The position numbers and the translations under genes are program-made. A DNA stretch of 64,000 nt from an uncultured Chlorobiaceae bacterium (lineage in GTDB: Bacteria > Bacteroidota > Chlorobiia > Chlorobiales > Chlorobiaceae): contig CAJAIK010000087.1 of NCBI GenBank assembly GCA_903939765.1, positions 1 through 64,000 on the forward strand. The letters run 5' to 3'. Below, one piece after another: positions 19,286-28,271 of this stretch; position 1 is the stretch's first letter; each line of letters opens with the position of its first letter. The notes under the pieces are model-generated. The model was given only the letters and a program-made list of their open reading frames with translations, was not told where the DNA came from and searched no databases.

Positions 19286-19819
19286 CTATGCGTAGACCTT
19301 TTTGTAGTTGTCGATGGCATGAACAATGCTCTGGCGCGCAATTTCCGCGCCCTGGAACTCCTCAACAAGTACAGTCTTCTCTTCAAGCGATTTATACTCT
19401 TCAAAAAAGTGCTTCAACTCGGAAGCGAAGTAGGGTGGCAACTGATCGATGTTGTGAACATTGTTCATGCTGACATCATCTTCGGCAACAGCAATGATCT
19501 TGTCGTCTCCCTCTCCATGATCGATCATGCGCATGACGCCGATAACTCTCGCCCTCACCATGCACATCGGGACAATGTCAGACTGGGAAATCACAAGAAT
19601 ATCAAGCGGATCATGATCGTCACCGAGCGTTTTTGGAATAAATCCATAATTGGCCGGATAAAAAACAGCAGAATAAAGCACCCGGTCAAGCTTCAGCATA
19701 CCGGTTTTTTTGTCAAGTTCGTACTTTGTTTTGCTGCCTTTGGAAATCTCGATAATGGCGTTGACGACATTCGGCTGACCCTCTCCTATCTCAACATCGT
19801 GCCAGGGATTAAAATTCAT
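19286..19819 (-). CDS. ppa: Family I inorganic pyrophosphatase
   Basis: 177 aa, normal bacterial length. Shows [21 protein letters not shown], the signature with the metal-binding aspartates, plus KYELDKKTG and IAVAEDDVS. Hydrolyses pyrophosphate from biosynthesis in the cytosol. Stands alone with a terminator-like hairpin downstream. Confidence 0.94.
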   Translation of the reverse strand: MNFNPWHDVEIGEGQPNVVNAIIEISKGSKTKYELDKKTGMLKLDRVLYSAVFYPANYGFIPKTLGDDHDPLDILVISQSDIVPMCMVRARVIGVMRMIDHGEGDDKIIAVAEDDVSMNNVHNIDQLPPYFASELKHFFEEYKSLEEKTVLVEEFQGAEIARQSIVHAIDNYKKVYA

Positions 19820-20018
19820 AGCGTGACCAGGCTTGTAGTAGGTTAAAAAAGCTGTGCAAGTATAGCGATTTTTTCAAAATCCGGCAACCGATAAACACCC
19901 TTGAGAGCAATAATGCGGCATTTTTTTTAACCCTGCCGCCCTCCCAACTTCCAGGCCAAGCCATCAAAAGCGGCCCGAACCGATCTCATGCAGGCAACAG
20001 GAGCAACACCCGCCATCG

Positions 20019-21104
20019 TTAATGCAAAATCAGCGTCACCCTGTTCTTGTCGTTAACTCGCTGATAATCAATGCTCTGCATCATGCTCCAGACAGGGCTC
20101 TCGGCCGACTCATCAGGCAGGAGATTTTTGTCGAGAGGGTTCATTGCCTCACCCCCGCTTTCGAAAACAAGTTCAACACTTTGTTTCTTTTCCGAATAGG
20201 CAAGGGTCATCTCAAGGCTGGTGGTATAGAGATGAGGAATGTAGATGCGGAGGATCTCTTCAACAATAAACAGCAAATTCTGTCGCGTTTTCAGCGGTAA
20301 AATCTGCTTTTCACAAAAAGCCTCTATCTCGGCACTCATCGTGTGAGGGTCATATCTTGGAGAGTTGATATGATAGTTGATGCTTCTTATCCTGTTGATA
20401 AAGGCTCTTGTTTTCTCCTTCAGCGGATTATCAAAAATCTGCGCCGCCGTTCCCTCTTCATAAATAACCCCCTCATCCATATACAAAACACGATTGGAAA
20501 GGTCTCTGGCAAAATCCATCTCATGAGTGACGATAACCATCGTCATGCCATCCTTGGCCAGACGGCGAATAACCGACAACACTTCACTGACCATTGTCGG
20601 ATCAAGTGATGAGGTTGGTTCATCAAAAAGAATTATTTCAGGCTCCATTGCCAGACAGCGGGCAATGGCAACCCTCTGTTTCTGCCCGCCGGAGAGTTCA
20701 TCCGGAAAATTGCAAGCCTTATCAGCAAGCCCTACCAACGTGAGAATCTTCATGGCGCTCTCTTCAGCCTCTTTTTTACTCTTGCCCAACAACTTGACCG
20801 GCGCGATGGTCAGATTGTCCATAACGGAGAGATGGGCAAAAAGATTGAACGACTGAAAAACCATGTTCATCTTCTGCCGAATCTTCGGCACATCGGTCTT
20901 CGAATCAAGAATATCAACCCCGTCAATAAAGATGGAACCGCCACTTGGCCGCTCAAGCAGATTGATACAGCGCAACAAGGTACTTTTTCCGGTTCCGGAA
21001 GGACCAATTATCGAAATAACCTCCCCTTCCCTGATTTCAATATTGACATCTTCAAGTACAACAAGATTTCCGAATTTTTTCGACAGATGCTCAACCTTTA
21101 TCAT
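20019..21104 (-). CDS. Polar amino-acid ABC transporter ATPase with C-terminal HATPase-like domain
   Basis: 361 aa, about 120 longer than GlnQ/HisP. Residues 1-240 are a standard ATPase: Walker A GPSGTGKST, signature LSGGQKQRVAIAR, Walker B IILFDEPTS and the switch His in IVTHEMDF. The extra C-terminus (~245-361) contains FIVEEILRIYI, FESGGEAMNPL and YQRVNDKNRVTLIL, in the order and spacing of SpoIIAB/anti-sigma-type HATPase domains, but the N-box Asn is missing. It overlaps the permease start by four bases. The extra domain may be regulatory. Confidence 0.85.
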   Translation of the reverse strand: MIKVEHLSKKFGNLVVLEDVNIEIREGEVISIIGPSGTGKSTLLRCINLLERPSGGSIFIDGVDILDSKTDVPKIRQKMNMVFQSFNLFAHLSVMDNLTIAPVKLLGKSKKEAEESAMKILTLVGLADKACNFPDELSGGQKQRVAIARCLAMEPEIILFDEPTSSLDPTMVSEVLSVIRRLAKDGMTMVIVTHEMDFARDLSNRVLYMDEGVIYEEGTAAQIFDNPLKEKTRAFINRIRSINYHINSPRYDPHTMSAEIEAFCEKQILPLKTRQNLLFIVEEILRIYIPHLYTTSLEMTLAYSEKKQSVELVFESGGEAMNPLDKNLLPDESAESPVWSMMQSIDYQRVNDKNRVTLILH

Positions 21105-21838
21105 GCGCTTTCAATTTGCTTTCTTTTTGATTTGGGATCCACCTGCCGTTCGACATAGTCAAGTGAAAGCGTAAGAACCCATGAAATGGAGAAATAGAGG
21201 ATTGCCACCATAAAAAGCGGAAAAAAAGCATCAAACGTACGGCTTCGGATAATATCGCTGGCCTTCGTCAAATCCTGTACGGCGATATAGCCAACAACCG
21301 AGGTCATTTTGACCAGCGAAATAAACTCTCCCTTGTAGACCGGCAAAATGCGCAACACCGTTTGAGGCAGAACAATAAAAAGAAAAGTCGAGACCCTGGT
21401 AAAGCCCATGGCAATGCCAGCCTCACTCTGCCCCTTGTCGATACTCTCGATACCTGCCCGGTAAATTTCGGCAACATAGGCGGCAAAATTCATCCCGAAT
21501 GCAATGACCGAGACAATGACAGGATTAACATCGACCGAAGCAAAAACGACATAGAACATCAGCATCAAAAAGACCAGCACGGGAGTGCCTCGTAAAACCG
21601 ATATGTACACCTTCGCAATGAGGCTCAACACCCTGCTGTGCGACATTCGCATGAAACAGACCAGCGCCCCGAGGAGTGTGCCGAAAAGGGTTGAAAAAAC
21701 CGAGATCATGACGGTGGTTTTCAACCCTTCGAGAATAAGGAGATAACGGCTCTCCTGCATGATATTACTCTGAAAGCTTCCGGTAAAAGAGGCAAAGAGT
21801 GACAAGAGTCCCCCACCATCAAGTTCAAAACCGCTCAT
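21101..21838 (-). CDS. Polar amino-acid ABC transporter permease
   Basis: 245 aa, HisM/GlnP family, with an N-terminal helix, LKTTVMISVFSTLFGTLLG and the cytoplasmic EAA-loop region YRAGIESIDKGQSEAGIAMG. About five membrane helices. It forms the channel for the binding protein upstream and ATPase downstream; all three genes overlap by four bases, so they form one operon. Confidence 0.9.
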   Translation of the reverse strand: MSGFELDGGGLLSLFASFTGSFQSNIMQESRYLLILEGLKTTVMISVFSTLFGTLLGALVCFMRMSHSRVLSLIAKVYISVLRGTPVLVFLMLMFYVVFASVDVNPVIVSVIAFGMNFAAYVAEIYRAGIESIDKGQSEAGIAMGFTRVSTFLFIVLPQTVLRILPVYKGEFISLVKMTSVVGYIAVQDLTKASDIIRSRTFDAFFPLFMVAILYFSISWVLTLSLDYVERQVDPKSKRKQIESA

Positions 21839-22617
21839 TCTCTTACAAGCGCAGCGATGCCGCCGGTATAATAGGGTTCCGAAAAGAGTACCTGCTTCGA
21901 CCGCTCGCTGGTGATGGTGATGCAGGCGGCAATCATGTCAACCTTGCCCGAAATCAATGCAGGGATCATCCCGCCAAAATCCATATTCACAATTTCGAGC
22001 CGCTTGCCAAGCTTTTTGGCAACTTGCCGGGCAAGTTCGATATCATACCCGACCACCTCTCCCGACCCATCGACAAATGAAAAGGGCTCGGTCACGCTTG
22101 CCGTGCCCATTCTCAACACGCCATTGCCGCCACTTGACGCAATCTCCGGCATTGGAGCAGGATTTCCGGATGTGGGGAACCAGCGCTTCATCATTTTGTC
22201 AGCCGTGCCATCTTTCTTCAGATCGCTCACCACACCGTCGATCGTATTTTTCAACTGCCGATCACCAAGGCGGACAGCAAAGCCATAGTTATCAACCGTA
22301 ATCATCTCCTTGAGCACAACAAGGCCACTGTTTTTAGCGGCAATGTTTTTCAAAATGGGCTCATCATAAGCCGCAGCATCCGCCTTGCCGGCTTTAACGG
22401 CCATCACAGCATCCATGACGCTGTTAAAATACTTGAACCTGGCCTTCGGCAACTTCGAAAGCACAAGCTGATCGGCAACAGTGCCAGTCGGAATTGCAAA
22501 CTCTTTGCCGTCCAGTTGTTGCAGTCCGCTGATTTTTTCTCTTTTGCTGCAGCCCGACAGGATCATGCATGAGCAAAAAAACACGGCAATTACAATGCCG
22601 AACCTGTTATTTTTCAT
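21835..22617 (-). CDS. Family 3 solute-binding lipoprotein with permuted domain order
   Basis: 260 aa. A lipoprotein signal peptide ends at LSGC (Cys ~23). After it, residues ~30-145 match the C-terminal half of SBP_bac_3 proteins (LDGKEFAIPTGT, AVKAGKADAAAYD, YGFAVRLGD, DGTADKMMKRWF). Residues ~165-260 match the N-terminal half (LRMGTASVTEPFSFVDGSG, GYDIELARQVAKKLG, ISGKVDMIAACITITSERS, FSEPYYTGG). The two lobes are therefore in reversed order relative to the family. First gene of the ABC operon; substrate probably a polar amino acid. Confidence 0.82.
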   Translation of the reverse strand: MKNNRFGIVIAVFFCSCMILSGCSKREKISGLQQLDGKEFAIPTGTVADQLVLSKLPKARFKYFNSVMDAVMAVKAGKADAAAYDEPILKNIAAKNSGLVVLKEMITVDNYGFAVRLGDRQLKNTIDGVVSDLKKDGTADKMMKRWFPTSGNPAPMPEIASSGGNGVLRMGTASVTEPFSFVDGSGEVVGYDIELARQVAKKLGKRLEIVNMDFGGMIPALISGKVDMIAACITITSERSKQVLFSEPYYTGGIAALVRE

Positions 22618-22935
22618 AATAACTCCGCTTTTTCTGTTAATTTACTTTTCGGGAGACAGGGGTCCAACGTATTGCGATCAGATCGAATCCGAAAATACGG
22701 TATTACATGATAATCTCATGGCGAAATTGTTCGGAGAATCACAAGATTCTGTTTTTTAGCCCTATCTTTGTATCTTTGCCGGCCAAAAGGGCCACAACCC
22801 CACCAGCCGTCGACTGCTGCCGCAAAGGGTGAAAAAGAGATTTCACACTGGTATAACCCAGAGGCTGGCAACACTATTTTTTTCACCATACCCAGCGAAG
22901 CGCAGCGCACTGGAAGCAGAGAGCCAATACCCATA
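22618..22935. other. Divergent intergenic region between ABC operon and prfC
   Basis: 318 bp containing the promoters of two divergent units. I see a GGCC-AAAAG-GGCC inverted repeat near 22781-22793 and no other structure I can assign. The prfC frame is open from 22768, but that part has no RF3 similarity. Confidence 0.4.
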
Positions 22936-24525
22936 ATGGATTTAATAAAAGAGACCGCAAGACGCAAAACATTTGCCATCATCAGCCATCCTGATGCCGG
23001 AAAAACCACACTGACAGAAAAATTCCTGCTCTTTGGTGGTGCAATTCAGACCGCCGGAGCTGTAAAAAGCAACAAAATCCGCAAAACAGCAACCAGTGAC
23101 TTCATGGAAATCGAAAAGCAGCGCGGAATCTCCGTGGCTACTTCAGTCATGGGGTTTGAATACAACGGAAAACGGGTCAATATTCTCGATACACCAGGTC
23201 ACAAGGACTTTGCCGAAGATACCTACCGGACACTGACCGCCGTTGACAGCGTCATTCTTGTGGTCGATTGCGTCAAAGGGGTAGAGGAACAGACCGAAAA
23301 GCTGATGGAGGTTTGCCGTATGCGCCAGACTCCCGTCATCATCTTTATCAACAAGATGGATCGTGAAGGGCGCAACCCCTTTGAACTCCTTGACGAACTT
23401 GAACACAAGCTCCAAATCAGTGTTAGGCCCCTCACCTGGCCAATCAGTCAGGGACAGACCTTCAAGGGTGTCTACAACCTTTACAACAAAGAACTCAACC
23501 TTTTTGAAGCCAATACCACCCGCATCAGCGAAAGCAATATCCGTGTCAATGACCTGAACGACCCTGAACTGGATAAATGGATTCCGGAAAGTTTCGGCAA
23601 AAAACTCCGGGAAGATGTTGCCCTGATTGAAGGGGTTTACGAACCATTTCACGAAGAGACCTACCAGGCCGGGCTGCTCGCACCGGTCTTTTTCGGCAGC
23701 GCCATCAACAACTTCGGTGTCAGGGAGCTGCTCGAAACCTTCCTTGCTGTCGCGCCAAGCCCCGATGAGCGGGAAGCAACGGAGCGCATCGTCAAAGCCT
23801 CTGAAGAGACCATGAGCGGATTTGTCTTTAAAATCCATGCAAATCTCGATCCAAACCACCGCGACCGCACCGCTTTTTTCCGAATCTGCTCCGGCAGTTT
23901 CGAGCGCAACAAGTTCTACTACCACACCAGGCTGAAGAAAAAAATTCGCTTTTCAAGCCCGACCCAGTTCATGGCCAACGAAAAAAGTGTCGTTGATGAA
24001 TCCTGGCCGGGCGACGTCATCGGTCTCTACGACAACGGCTCCCTGAAAATCGGCGACTCGCTCACCGAAGGTGAAGAGCTCCATTTCCGTGGAATCCCGA
24101 GCTTTTCGCCTGAAATTTTCAAGGCGCTCGAAAACCGAGACCCGATGAAGGCCAAACAGCTCGACAAAGGGGTACGCCAGCTCACCGAAGAGGGTGTTGC
24201 CCAGCTTTTTATCCAGCACGGTGCCCGCAAAATTATCGGTACGGTTGGAGAGTTACAGTTTGACGTCATCAAATTCCGTCTGGAACACGAATATGGCGCC
24301 CAGTGCGACTTCACTCCCCTGCGCTTCAAAAAAGCATTCTGGATTACCGGCAACAACAAAGAGATGCTCGAAGAGTTTCTTCGCCGCAAATGGAACGCCA
24401 TTGCGCACGACAAAGAGAATCATCCTGTCTTTTTTGCCGAAAGCGACTGGATGCTCAAAATTGCAAGGGATGACTACCCCGAACTTGAGTTCCACACCAC
24501 TTCTGAGTTCAAAACGGAAGCGTAA
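22936..24525 (+). CDS. prfC: Peptide chain release factor 3
   Basis: 529 aa from the ATG at 22936 ([10 protein letters not shown]). GTPase motifs are [41 protein letters not shown] and INKMDREG, the RF3 version of the EF-G-like GTPase. RF3 recycles RF1/RF2 after termination. No strong Shine-Dalgarno sequence precedes the ATG. Transcribed alone. Confidence 0.93.
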   Translation: MDLIKETARRKTFAIISHPDAGKTTLTEKFLLFGGAIQTAGAVKSNKIRKTATSDFMEIEKQRGISVATSVMGFEYNGKRVNILDTPGHKDFAEDTYRTLTAVDSVILVVDCVKGVEEQTEKLMEVCRMRQTPVIIFINKMDREGRNPFELLDELEHKLQISVRPLTWPISQGQTFKGVYNLYNKELNLFEANTTRISESNIRVNDLNDPELDKWIPESFGKKLREDVALIEGVYEPFHEETYQAGLLAPVFFGSAINNFGVRELLETFLAVAPSPDEREATERIVKASEETMSGFVFKIHANLDPNHRDRTAFFRICSGSFERNKFYYHTRLKKKIRFSSPTQFMANEKSVVDESWPGDVIGLYDNGSLKIGDSLTEGEELHFRGIPSFSPEIFKALENRDPMKAKQLDKGVRQLTEEGVAQLFIQHGARKIIGTVGELQFDVIKFRLEHEYGAQCDFTPLRFKKAFWITGNNKEMLEEFLRRKWNAIAHDKENHPVFFAESDWMLKIARDDYPELEFHTTSEFKTEA

Positions 24526-24639
24526 AAAAAAAGATATAATCGCGCCCCGGTTTTCAGACGAAGTAATTAAATTCGCAACTTGCTCACAACAGAAGCAAGA
24601 TTAATAAGTTGGCGAGTGCGTAAAAACTGCACAAAGCAC

Positions 24640-24905
24640 ACAAAAGACGATTTGCGGCACATCAGGCGGAGCGATGACTGGGCGGAGCTTGGCCTTTGCG
24701 GAGCGTGGAGGGTTAGCTGCTGCGTGGTCACGATGCAGACGACGGCGAGCGGCACCAATGAACCAGCTCCCCCCACGAAGCACACGGCCCGAACCAGTTT
24801 CTGTCCCCGCAGGATTGGTCACCATACCTTTTGCTTTACAATCGTCATAATACGTTCCACCGTACCAGGCCGCAGGATTCTTGACTGAGTTGATTGTGCC
24901 ACCGG
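24640..24905 (-). pseudogene. Decayed FGE-sulfatase C-terminus with degenerate variable region
   Basis: Minus-strand translation gives NPAAWYGGTYYDDCKAKG, NPAGTETGSGRVLRGGSW, then ARRRLHRDH and NPPRS. The intact membrane-anchored target at 42094-43398 has SGTYYDECKAKG, GSPRVVRGGSW and NPPDSR at the same points. After RGGSW the frame is disturbed and there is no start, no upstream domain and no intact invariant 3' end. This looks like a relic of a third or fourth DGR target gene. The rest of 24526-25280 shows no gene. Confidence 0.65.
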
Positions 24906-25066
24906 ATGACCGCCGACCTCACCGCAAATGCCTTCATGCCGGGAGCGAAGGAGTGACCGTGGCACGCCCATACCGTCTGTCCTGCCACAACAACCAATGA
25001 AACCAACGCTTACGCCCTAAATTTCTGCTCCGCCAGACACCCTTCCCCTTGGCCTGTGGCGCCATA

Positions 25067-25086
25067 GGGCACGCCATGGCGTGCCC
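25067..25086. repeat. Perfect 20-bp palindrome
   Basis: GGGCACGCCATGGCGTGCCC, a perfect inverted repeat in the 755-bp gene-poor stretch between prfC and the ferredoxin gene. A partial GGCACGCCCAT motif lies ~100 bp upstream (24961-24971). It may be an operator or a relic of a dispersed repeat; no T run follows, so a terminator is unlikely. Confidence 0.5.
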
Positions 25087-25280
25087 CTGCCGTTTGTTTT
25101 GCGGTACAGAAAATATCTCTTGGATTTAAAAACAACTGATACTATATTAATATCAATTAGAAAAAGAAAACAGAAAGCACTTGTCAGGAATACTGATTAC
25201 GCAATTCCGGCACTACTGATTTTTGCTGCAAAGATGGAAAAATTGAGCACGCGGTGTTGAATCCATAAACGGAGTAAAAG

Positions 25281-26153
25281 ATGAAACGGCAGATTATCAC
25301 TATAGATGAAACAAGATGTACCGGATGCGGCGACTGCATTCCGGGTTGTCCTGAAGGAGCGTTGCAGGTTATAGATGGCAAAGCCCGCCTTATCAGTGAC
25401 CTTTTTTGCGATGGACTGGGCGCCTGTATCGGCCATTGTCCGACCGGAGCGATGAAAATTGCAAGTCGTGAAGCCGAACCTTATGACGAAAAGCGCGTTA
25501 TGCACGAGAGTATTGCAAAAGGCGGGCCCAATGTTATTGCGGCTCATTTGCACCACCTTATGGATCACGGTCAGAACGAATTTTTAGAGCAGGCACTTGA
25601 GTACCTGAAAGAGCAAGGAATTGCCAACCCGCTTGAACGTGAAGCTCTCCGCGAGCCGGCAGCTCATCATGCCGCACACGCCGGTGGATGCCCAGGCAGC
25701 AGGACAATAGACTTTAATACCAGCGGCAAAGCTGACAGAGCGGTTGCCACTATGCCCGGTGCGCCCGTCCAGAGTGCACTTCGCCAGTGGCCGATCCAGC
25801 TCCACCTTGTTTCTCCGCAGGCGCCCTATTTTCAGGGTTCCGATCTTTTGCTGGCAGCCGACTGTGCTGCATTTGCAGTGGGAGATTTTCATGGAAAGTT
25901 TATGCGCAACAAAAGCCTTGCAATAGCCTGCCCGAAACTTGATTCGGAGATGGACAACTATGTTGACAAACTTGCCGCCATGATCGACTTGTCTCTGGTC
26001 AACACCATCACCGTGGCAATTATGGAGGTGCCCTGCTGTGGCGGTTTGATGTCGATTGTTGCAGAAGCGTTAAAGAAGGCCTCGCGCAAGGTTCCTGTTA
26101 AAAAAGTGGTAATCAGCCTGCAGGGTGAAACCTTGAGCGAAGAGTGGGTTTGA
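25281..26153 (+). CDS. 4Fe-4S ferredoxin-domain protein
   Basis: 290 aa. Residues 10-60 hold two cluster motifs: CTGCGDCIPGCPEG and a variant CDGLGACIGHCPTG. A His-rich segment follows (AAHHAAHAGGCPG), then a ~120-residue domain with ALRQWPIQLHL, DCAAFAVGDFH, IACPKLD and EVPCCGG, the layout of widespread anaerobe proteins of unknown function. Probably a redox protein. The second motif has two residues (LG) before ACIGHC, as in the 4Fe-4S type with altered spacing. Possible Shine-Dalgarno is GGAG six bases before the ATG. Confidence 0.85.
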   Translation: MKRQIITIDETRCTGCGDCIPGCPEGALQVIDGKARLISDLFCDGLGACIGHCPTGAMKIASREAEPYDEKRVMHESIAKGGPNVIAAHLHHLMDHGQNEFLEQALEYLKEQGIANPLEREALREPAAHHAAHAGGCPGSRTIDFNTSGKADRAVATMPGAPVQSALRQWPIQLHLVSPQAPYFQGSDLLLAADCAAFAVGDFHGKFMRNKSLAIACPKLDSEMDNYVDKLAAMIDLSLVNTITVAIMEVPCCGGLMSIVAEALKKASRKVPVKKVVISLQGETLSEEWV

Positions 26154-26243
26154 AGAGATTTTGAATTGAAACGAGGAACTCATGGGAGAGCCAGCACCTC
26201 GTCAACAGCGATGATGTCTTGAACAATAAGCCGGAAGTGAGCG

Positions 26244-26678
26244 ATGATGAAAGATGCTATGGGTGGATACCGGGGTACGGCAAGGGAGATAAGCCGGATC
26301 ATTGTTGCTCATCCTGATAATGCGGATGCATACTGCAACAGGGCCAATGTACGGAGCAGCTCCGGAGATTATGCCGGTGCCATAGAGGATTATACCATGG
26401 CCTTAACGATTGGATTGCGCTTCCGTGAAGCGATCACGGCTTACGGAAACAGGGGCATTGCAAGAGTCAACGTTGGTGAGATGTATGGCGCCCTGGAAGA
26501 CTTCAGTGAAATCATCAAGAAAAAGCCCGGCAACAGGCGGTTGCTCTACGCGGCATACAACAGCAGAGCTTCAGTCAAGGAACAAATCGGCGATAAAGAG
26601 GGTGCGGCAGATGACAGAATGCAGTCCTCAATGCTCTCTCTGAATAACAACAACTCACGAGGAGAAATAAATCATTAG
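26244..26678 (+). CDS. Small TPR-repeat protein
   Basis: 144 aa with about three tetratricopeptide units: ADAYCNRANVRSSSGDYAGA, ITAYGNRGIARVNVGEMYGA and YAAYNSRASVKEQIGDKEGA. No signal peptide. TPRs mediate protein contacts; the partner is unknown. It follows the ferredoxin gene by 90 bases on the same strand and may be co-transcribed. Confidence 0.75.
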   Translation: MMKDAMGGYRGTAREISRIIVAHPDNADAYCNRANVRSSSGDYAGAIEDYTMALTIGLRFREAITAYGNRGIARVNVGEMYGALEDFSEIIKKKPGNRRLLYAAYNSRASVKEQIGDKEGAADDRMQSSMLSLNNNNSRGEINH

Positions 26679-26870
26679 CAACGTATGGTGACCGGTGTCA
26701 GGAAAGCCTGCATGGCACAGGATGTGCTGTGCATTTTGCCCCCCACCACACATTGGCGGGAAAAACGGTTAACCGCAACGAATATTGTTCTGCAGCACGT
26801 TATTGGAGGTTAATTTCTGTTCAAAGAGCAGCGCTACAGCTTTTCATATCCACCATCAACGAATCACCAT

Positions 26871-26901
26871 GGGAGAAAAACTTTGACGAAGCTTTTCTCC
26901 C
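26871..26901 (-). terminator. Hairpin after the di-haem peroxidase gene
   Basis: Perfect 9-bp stem GGGAGAAAA / TTTTCTCCC with a 13-base loop, 15 bases after the minus-strand stop codon at 26917. On the minus strand its loop/arm includes GTTTTTCTCCC. Could also serve the converging TPR transcript. Confidence 0.55.
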
Positions 26902-26916
26902 GTAACGCTCAGACGT

Positions 26917-28053
26917 TTATTTACCAAATGGCTGCGGAGTTGGTGTCGTGTCTGATGATGGAGGAAGATGTGGAAGCTCGAATTTCGGCTGGTCACCGGT
27001 CAAGCTCTTCAGGAAGGCAACAATGCCCGCATTCTCATCGGCCGTGAACTTTTTGCCTGACTGAATCTGGCCCATCACCTCAACAGCCTTCGAAAGTGTT
27101 GCCGCGCCGCCGTCATGGAAATAGGGATAGGTAAGCTCAACATTCCTCAGCGTCGGCACCTTGAATTTGAAGCGATCCGCATCGATTTTTGTGACGGCAA
27201 AACGGCCTGTTGAAGCATTCGTTGACTTATAGGGTTCCACGACACCTATTTTCTGGAATGAGTTCCCGCCGAGAGATGGGCCGTTGTGACAATTTGTACA
27301 TCCACTGCTCTTGAAGAGTTCGTATCCTGCAAGCTCCTGTCGGGTTATCGCATTATCATTACCACTCAGCCATTGATCAAAGCGGGAGTTCGGTGTAACA
27401 AGCGTCTCTTCAAACGCTGTCAGGGCAGTTATCATCTGCGCTATATCGATCCTGGCGGATTGAAATACCCGGCTGAACTCTTCAACATAAAGGGGAATTG
27501 ATCGCAGGATCGCAACAGCGATATCGTGAGTAAAGGTAACCCTGCGCGAATGACGCGGTAAAATATCACTCTGTTTGCTGGGCTTATTCTTCCCTTCGAT
27601 GAACGCAACCTTTCCTCCATAAGCATAATCGCCAACCGTCAGGAGCTCCTTAAAATTTTTTGCCCGTCCATCCCAGAACTGCACAAAATTTAAACTTGCA
27701 TTCAGTACGGTTGGGGCATTGATTGCTCCTTTCCGCAAGTTATGACCAACAGAGGTTTTCAGATTGTCACTGCCGCCCATACTGAGATTGTGGCATGAGT
27801 TGCACGACATGAATCCTGACGTTGAAAGCCGGGGATCAAAAAAGAGTTTTTTGCCAAGCTCAACCATCGCTTGATCAGCCACTTTCGGAGCTTCAAGAGG
27901 CTTGACAGGCTCATCTCTCCTTGTCTGGAAATCCTTGAGTGTTACCTTCTCAGCGGCAAAAAGGCTGTGCTCTTTCTCAGCCATCAGGTTTCCGTTCAAA
28001 AAGGCAAGAAGCCCGGTCACCAGCAGACCTGTAACAAATGGATAAATTTTCAT
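26917..28053 (-). CDS. Di-haem cytochrome c peroxidase (CcpA/MauG family)
   Basis: 378 aa with an N-terminal signal peptide ending near NLMA. Two haem c sites are visible: CNSCH (~residue 83) and CTNCH (~252), with the family's GKKLFFDPRLS, AINAPTVLNAS and LRNVELTYPYFHDG. Such periplasmic enzymes reduce peroxide using electrons from small cytochromes; in anaerobes they protect against oxidative stress. A C-terminal Pro/Thr tail follows. Single gene with a hairpin downstream. Confidence 0.9.
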   Translation of the reverse strand: MKIYPFVTGLLVTGLLAFLNGNLMAEKEHSLFAAEKVTLKDFQTRRDEPVKPLEAPKVADQAMVELGKKLFFDPRLSTSGFMSCNSCHNLSMGGSDNLKTSVGHNLRKGAINAPTVLNASLNFVQFWDGRAKNFKELLTVGDYAYGGKVAFIEGKNKPSKQSDILPRHSRRVTFTHDIAVAILRSIPLYVEEFSRVFQSARIDIAQMITALTAFEETLVTPNSRFDQWLSGNDNAITRQELAGYELFKSSGCTNCHNGPSLGGNSFQKIGVVEPYKSTNASTGRFAVTKIDADRFKFKVPTLRNVELTYPYFHDGGAATLSKAVEVMGQIQSGKKFTADENAGIVAFLKSLTGDQPKFELPHLPPSSDTTPTPQPFGK

Positions 28054-28170
28054 TCTCTTTACTATTTCTCAATACTCGTCAAAACGTTCACAATACCGCC
28101 TTTTGTATATCGATACAATCAACCCACTCCCTGAACAGATAAAATACAATCCCCCTAGGATAATACGCAA

Positions 28171-28194
28171 TATTTGCCGTAATATTTGCCGTAA
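28171..28194. repeat. 12-bp perfect tandem duplication
   Basis: ATTTGCCGTAAT occurs twice back to back, about 80 bp upstream of tgt. The half-sites are AT-rich and could be part of the promoter region. Seen directly; function unknown. Confidence 0.6.
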
Positions 28195-28271
28195 TATAAT
28201 AATATCTCCACTTCAGGGCGAAGGCTTGTGCGGCTCTTTTGTTTTGTGCCGGGCTTTGGCTACCTTGGCAG

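Noticed and set aside
23143-23925. 260-aa minus-strand frame opposite prfC
   Set aside because: Antisense to conserved RF3 sequence; no family resemblance.
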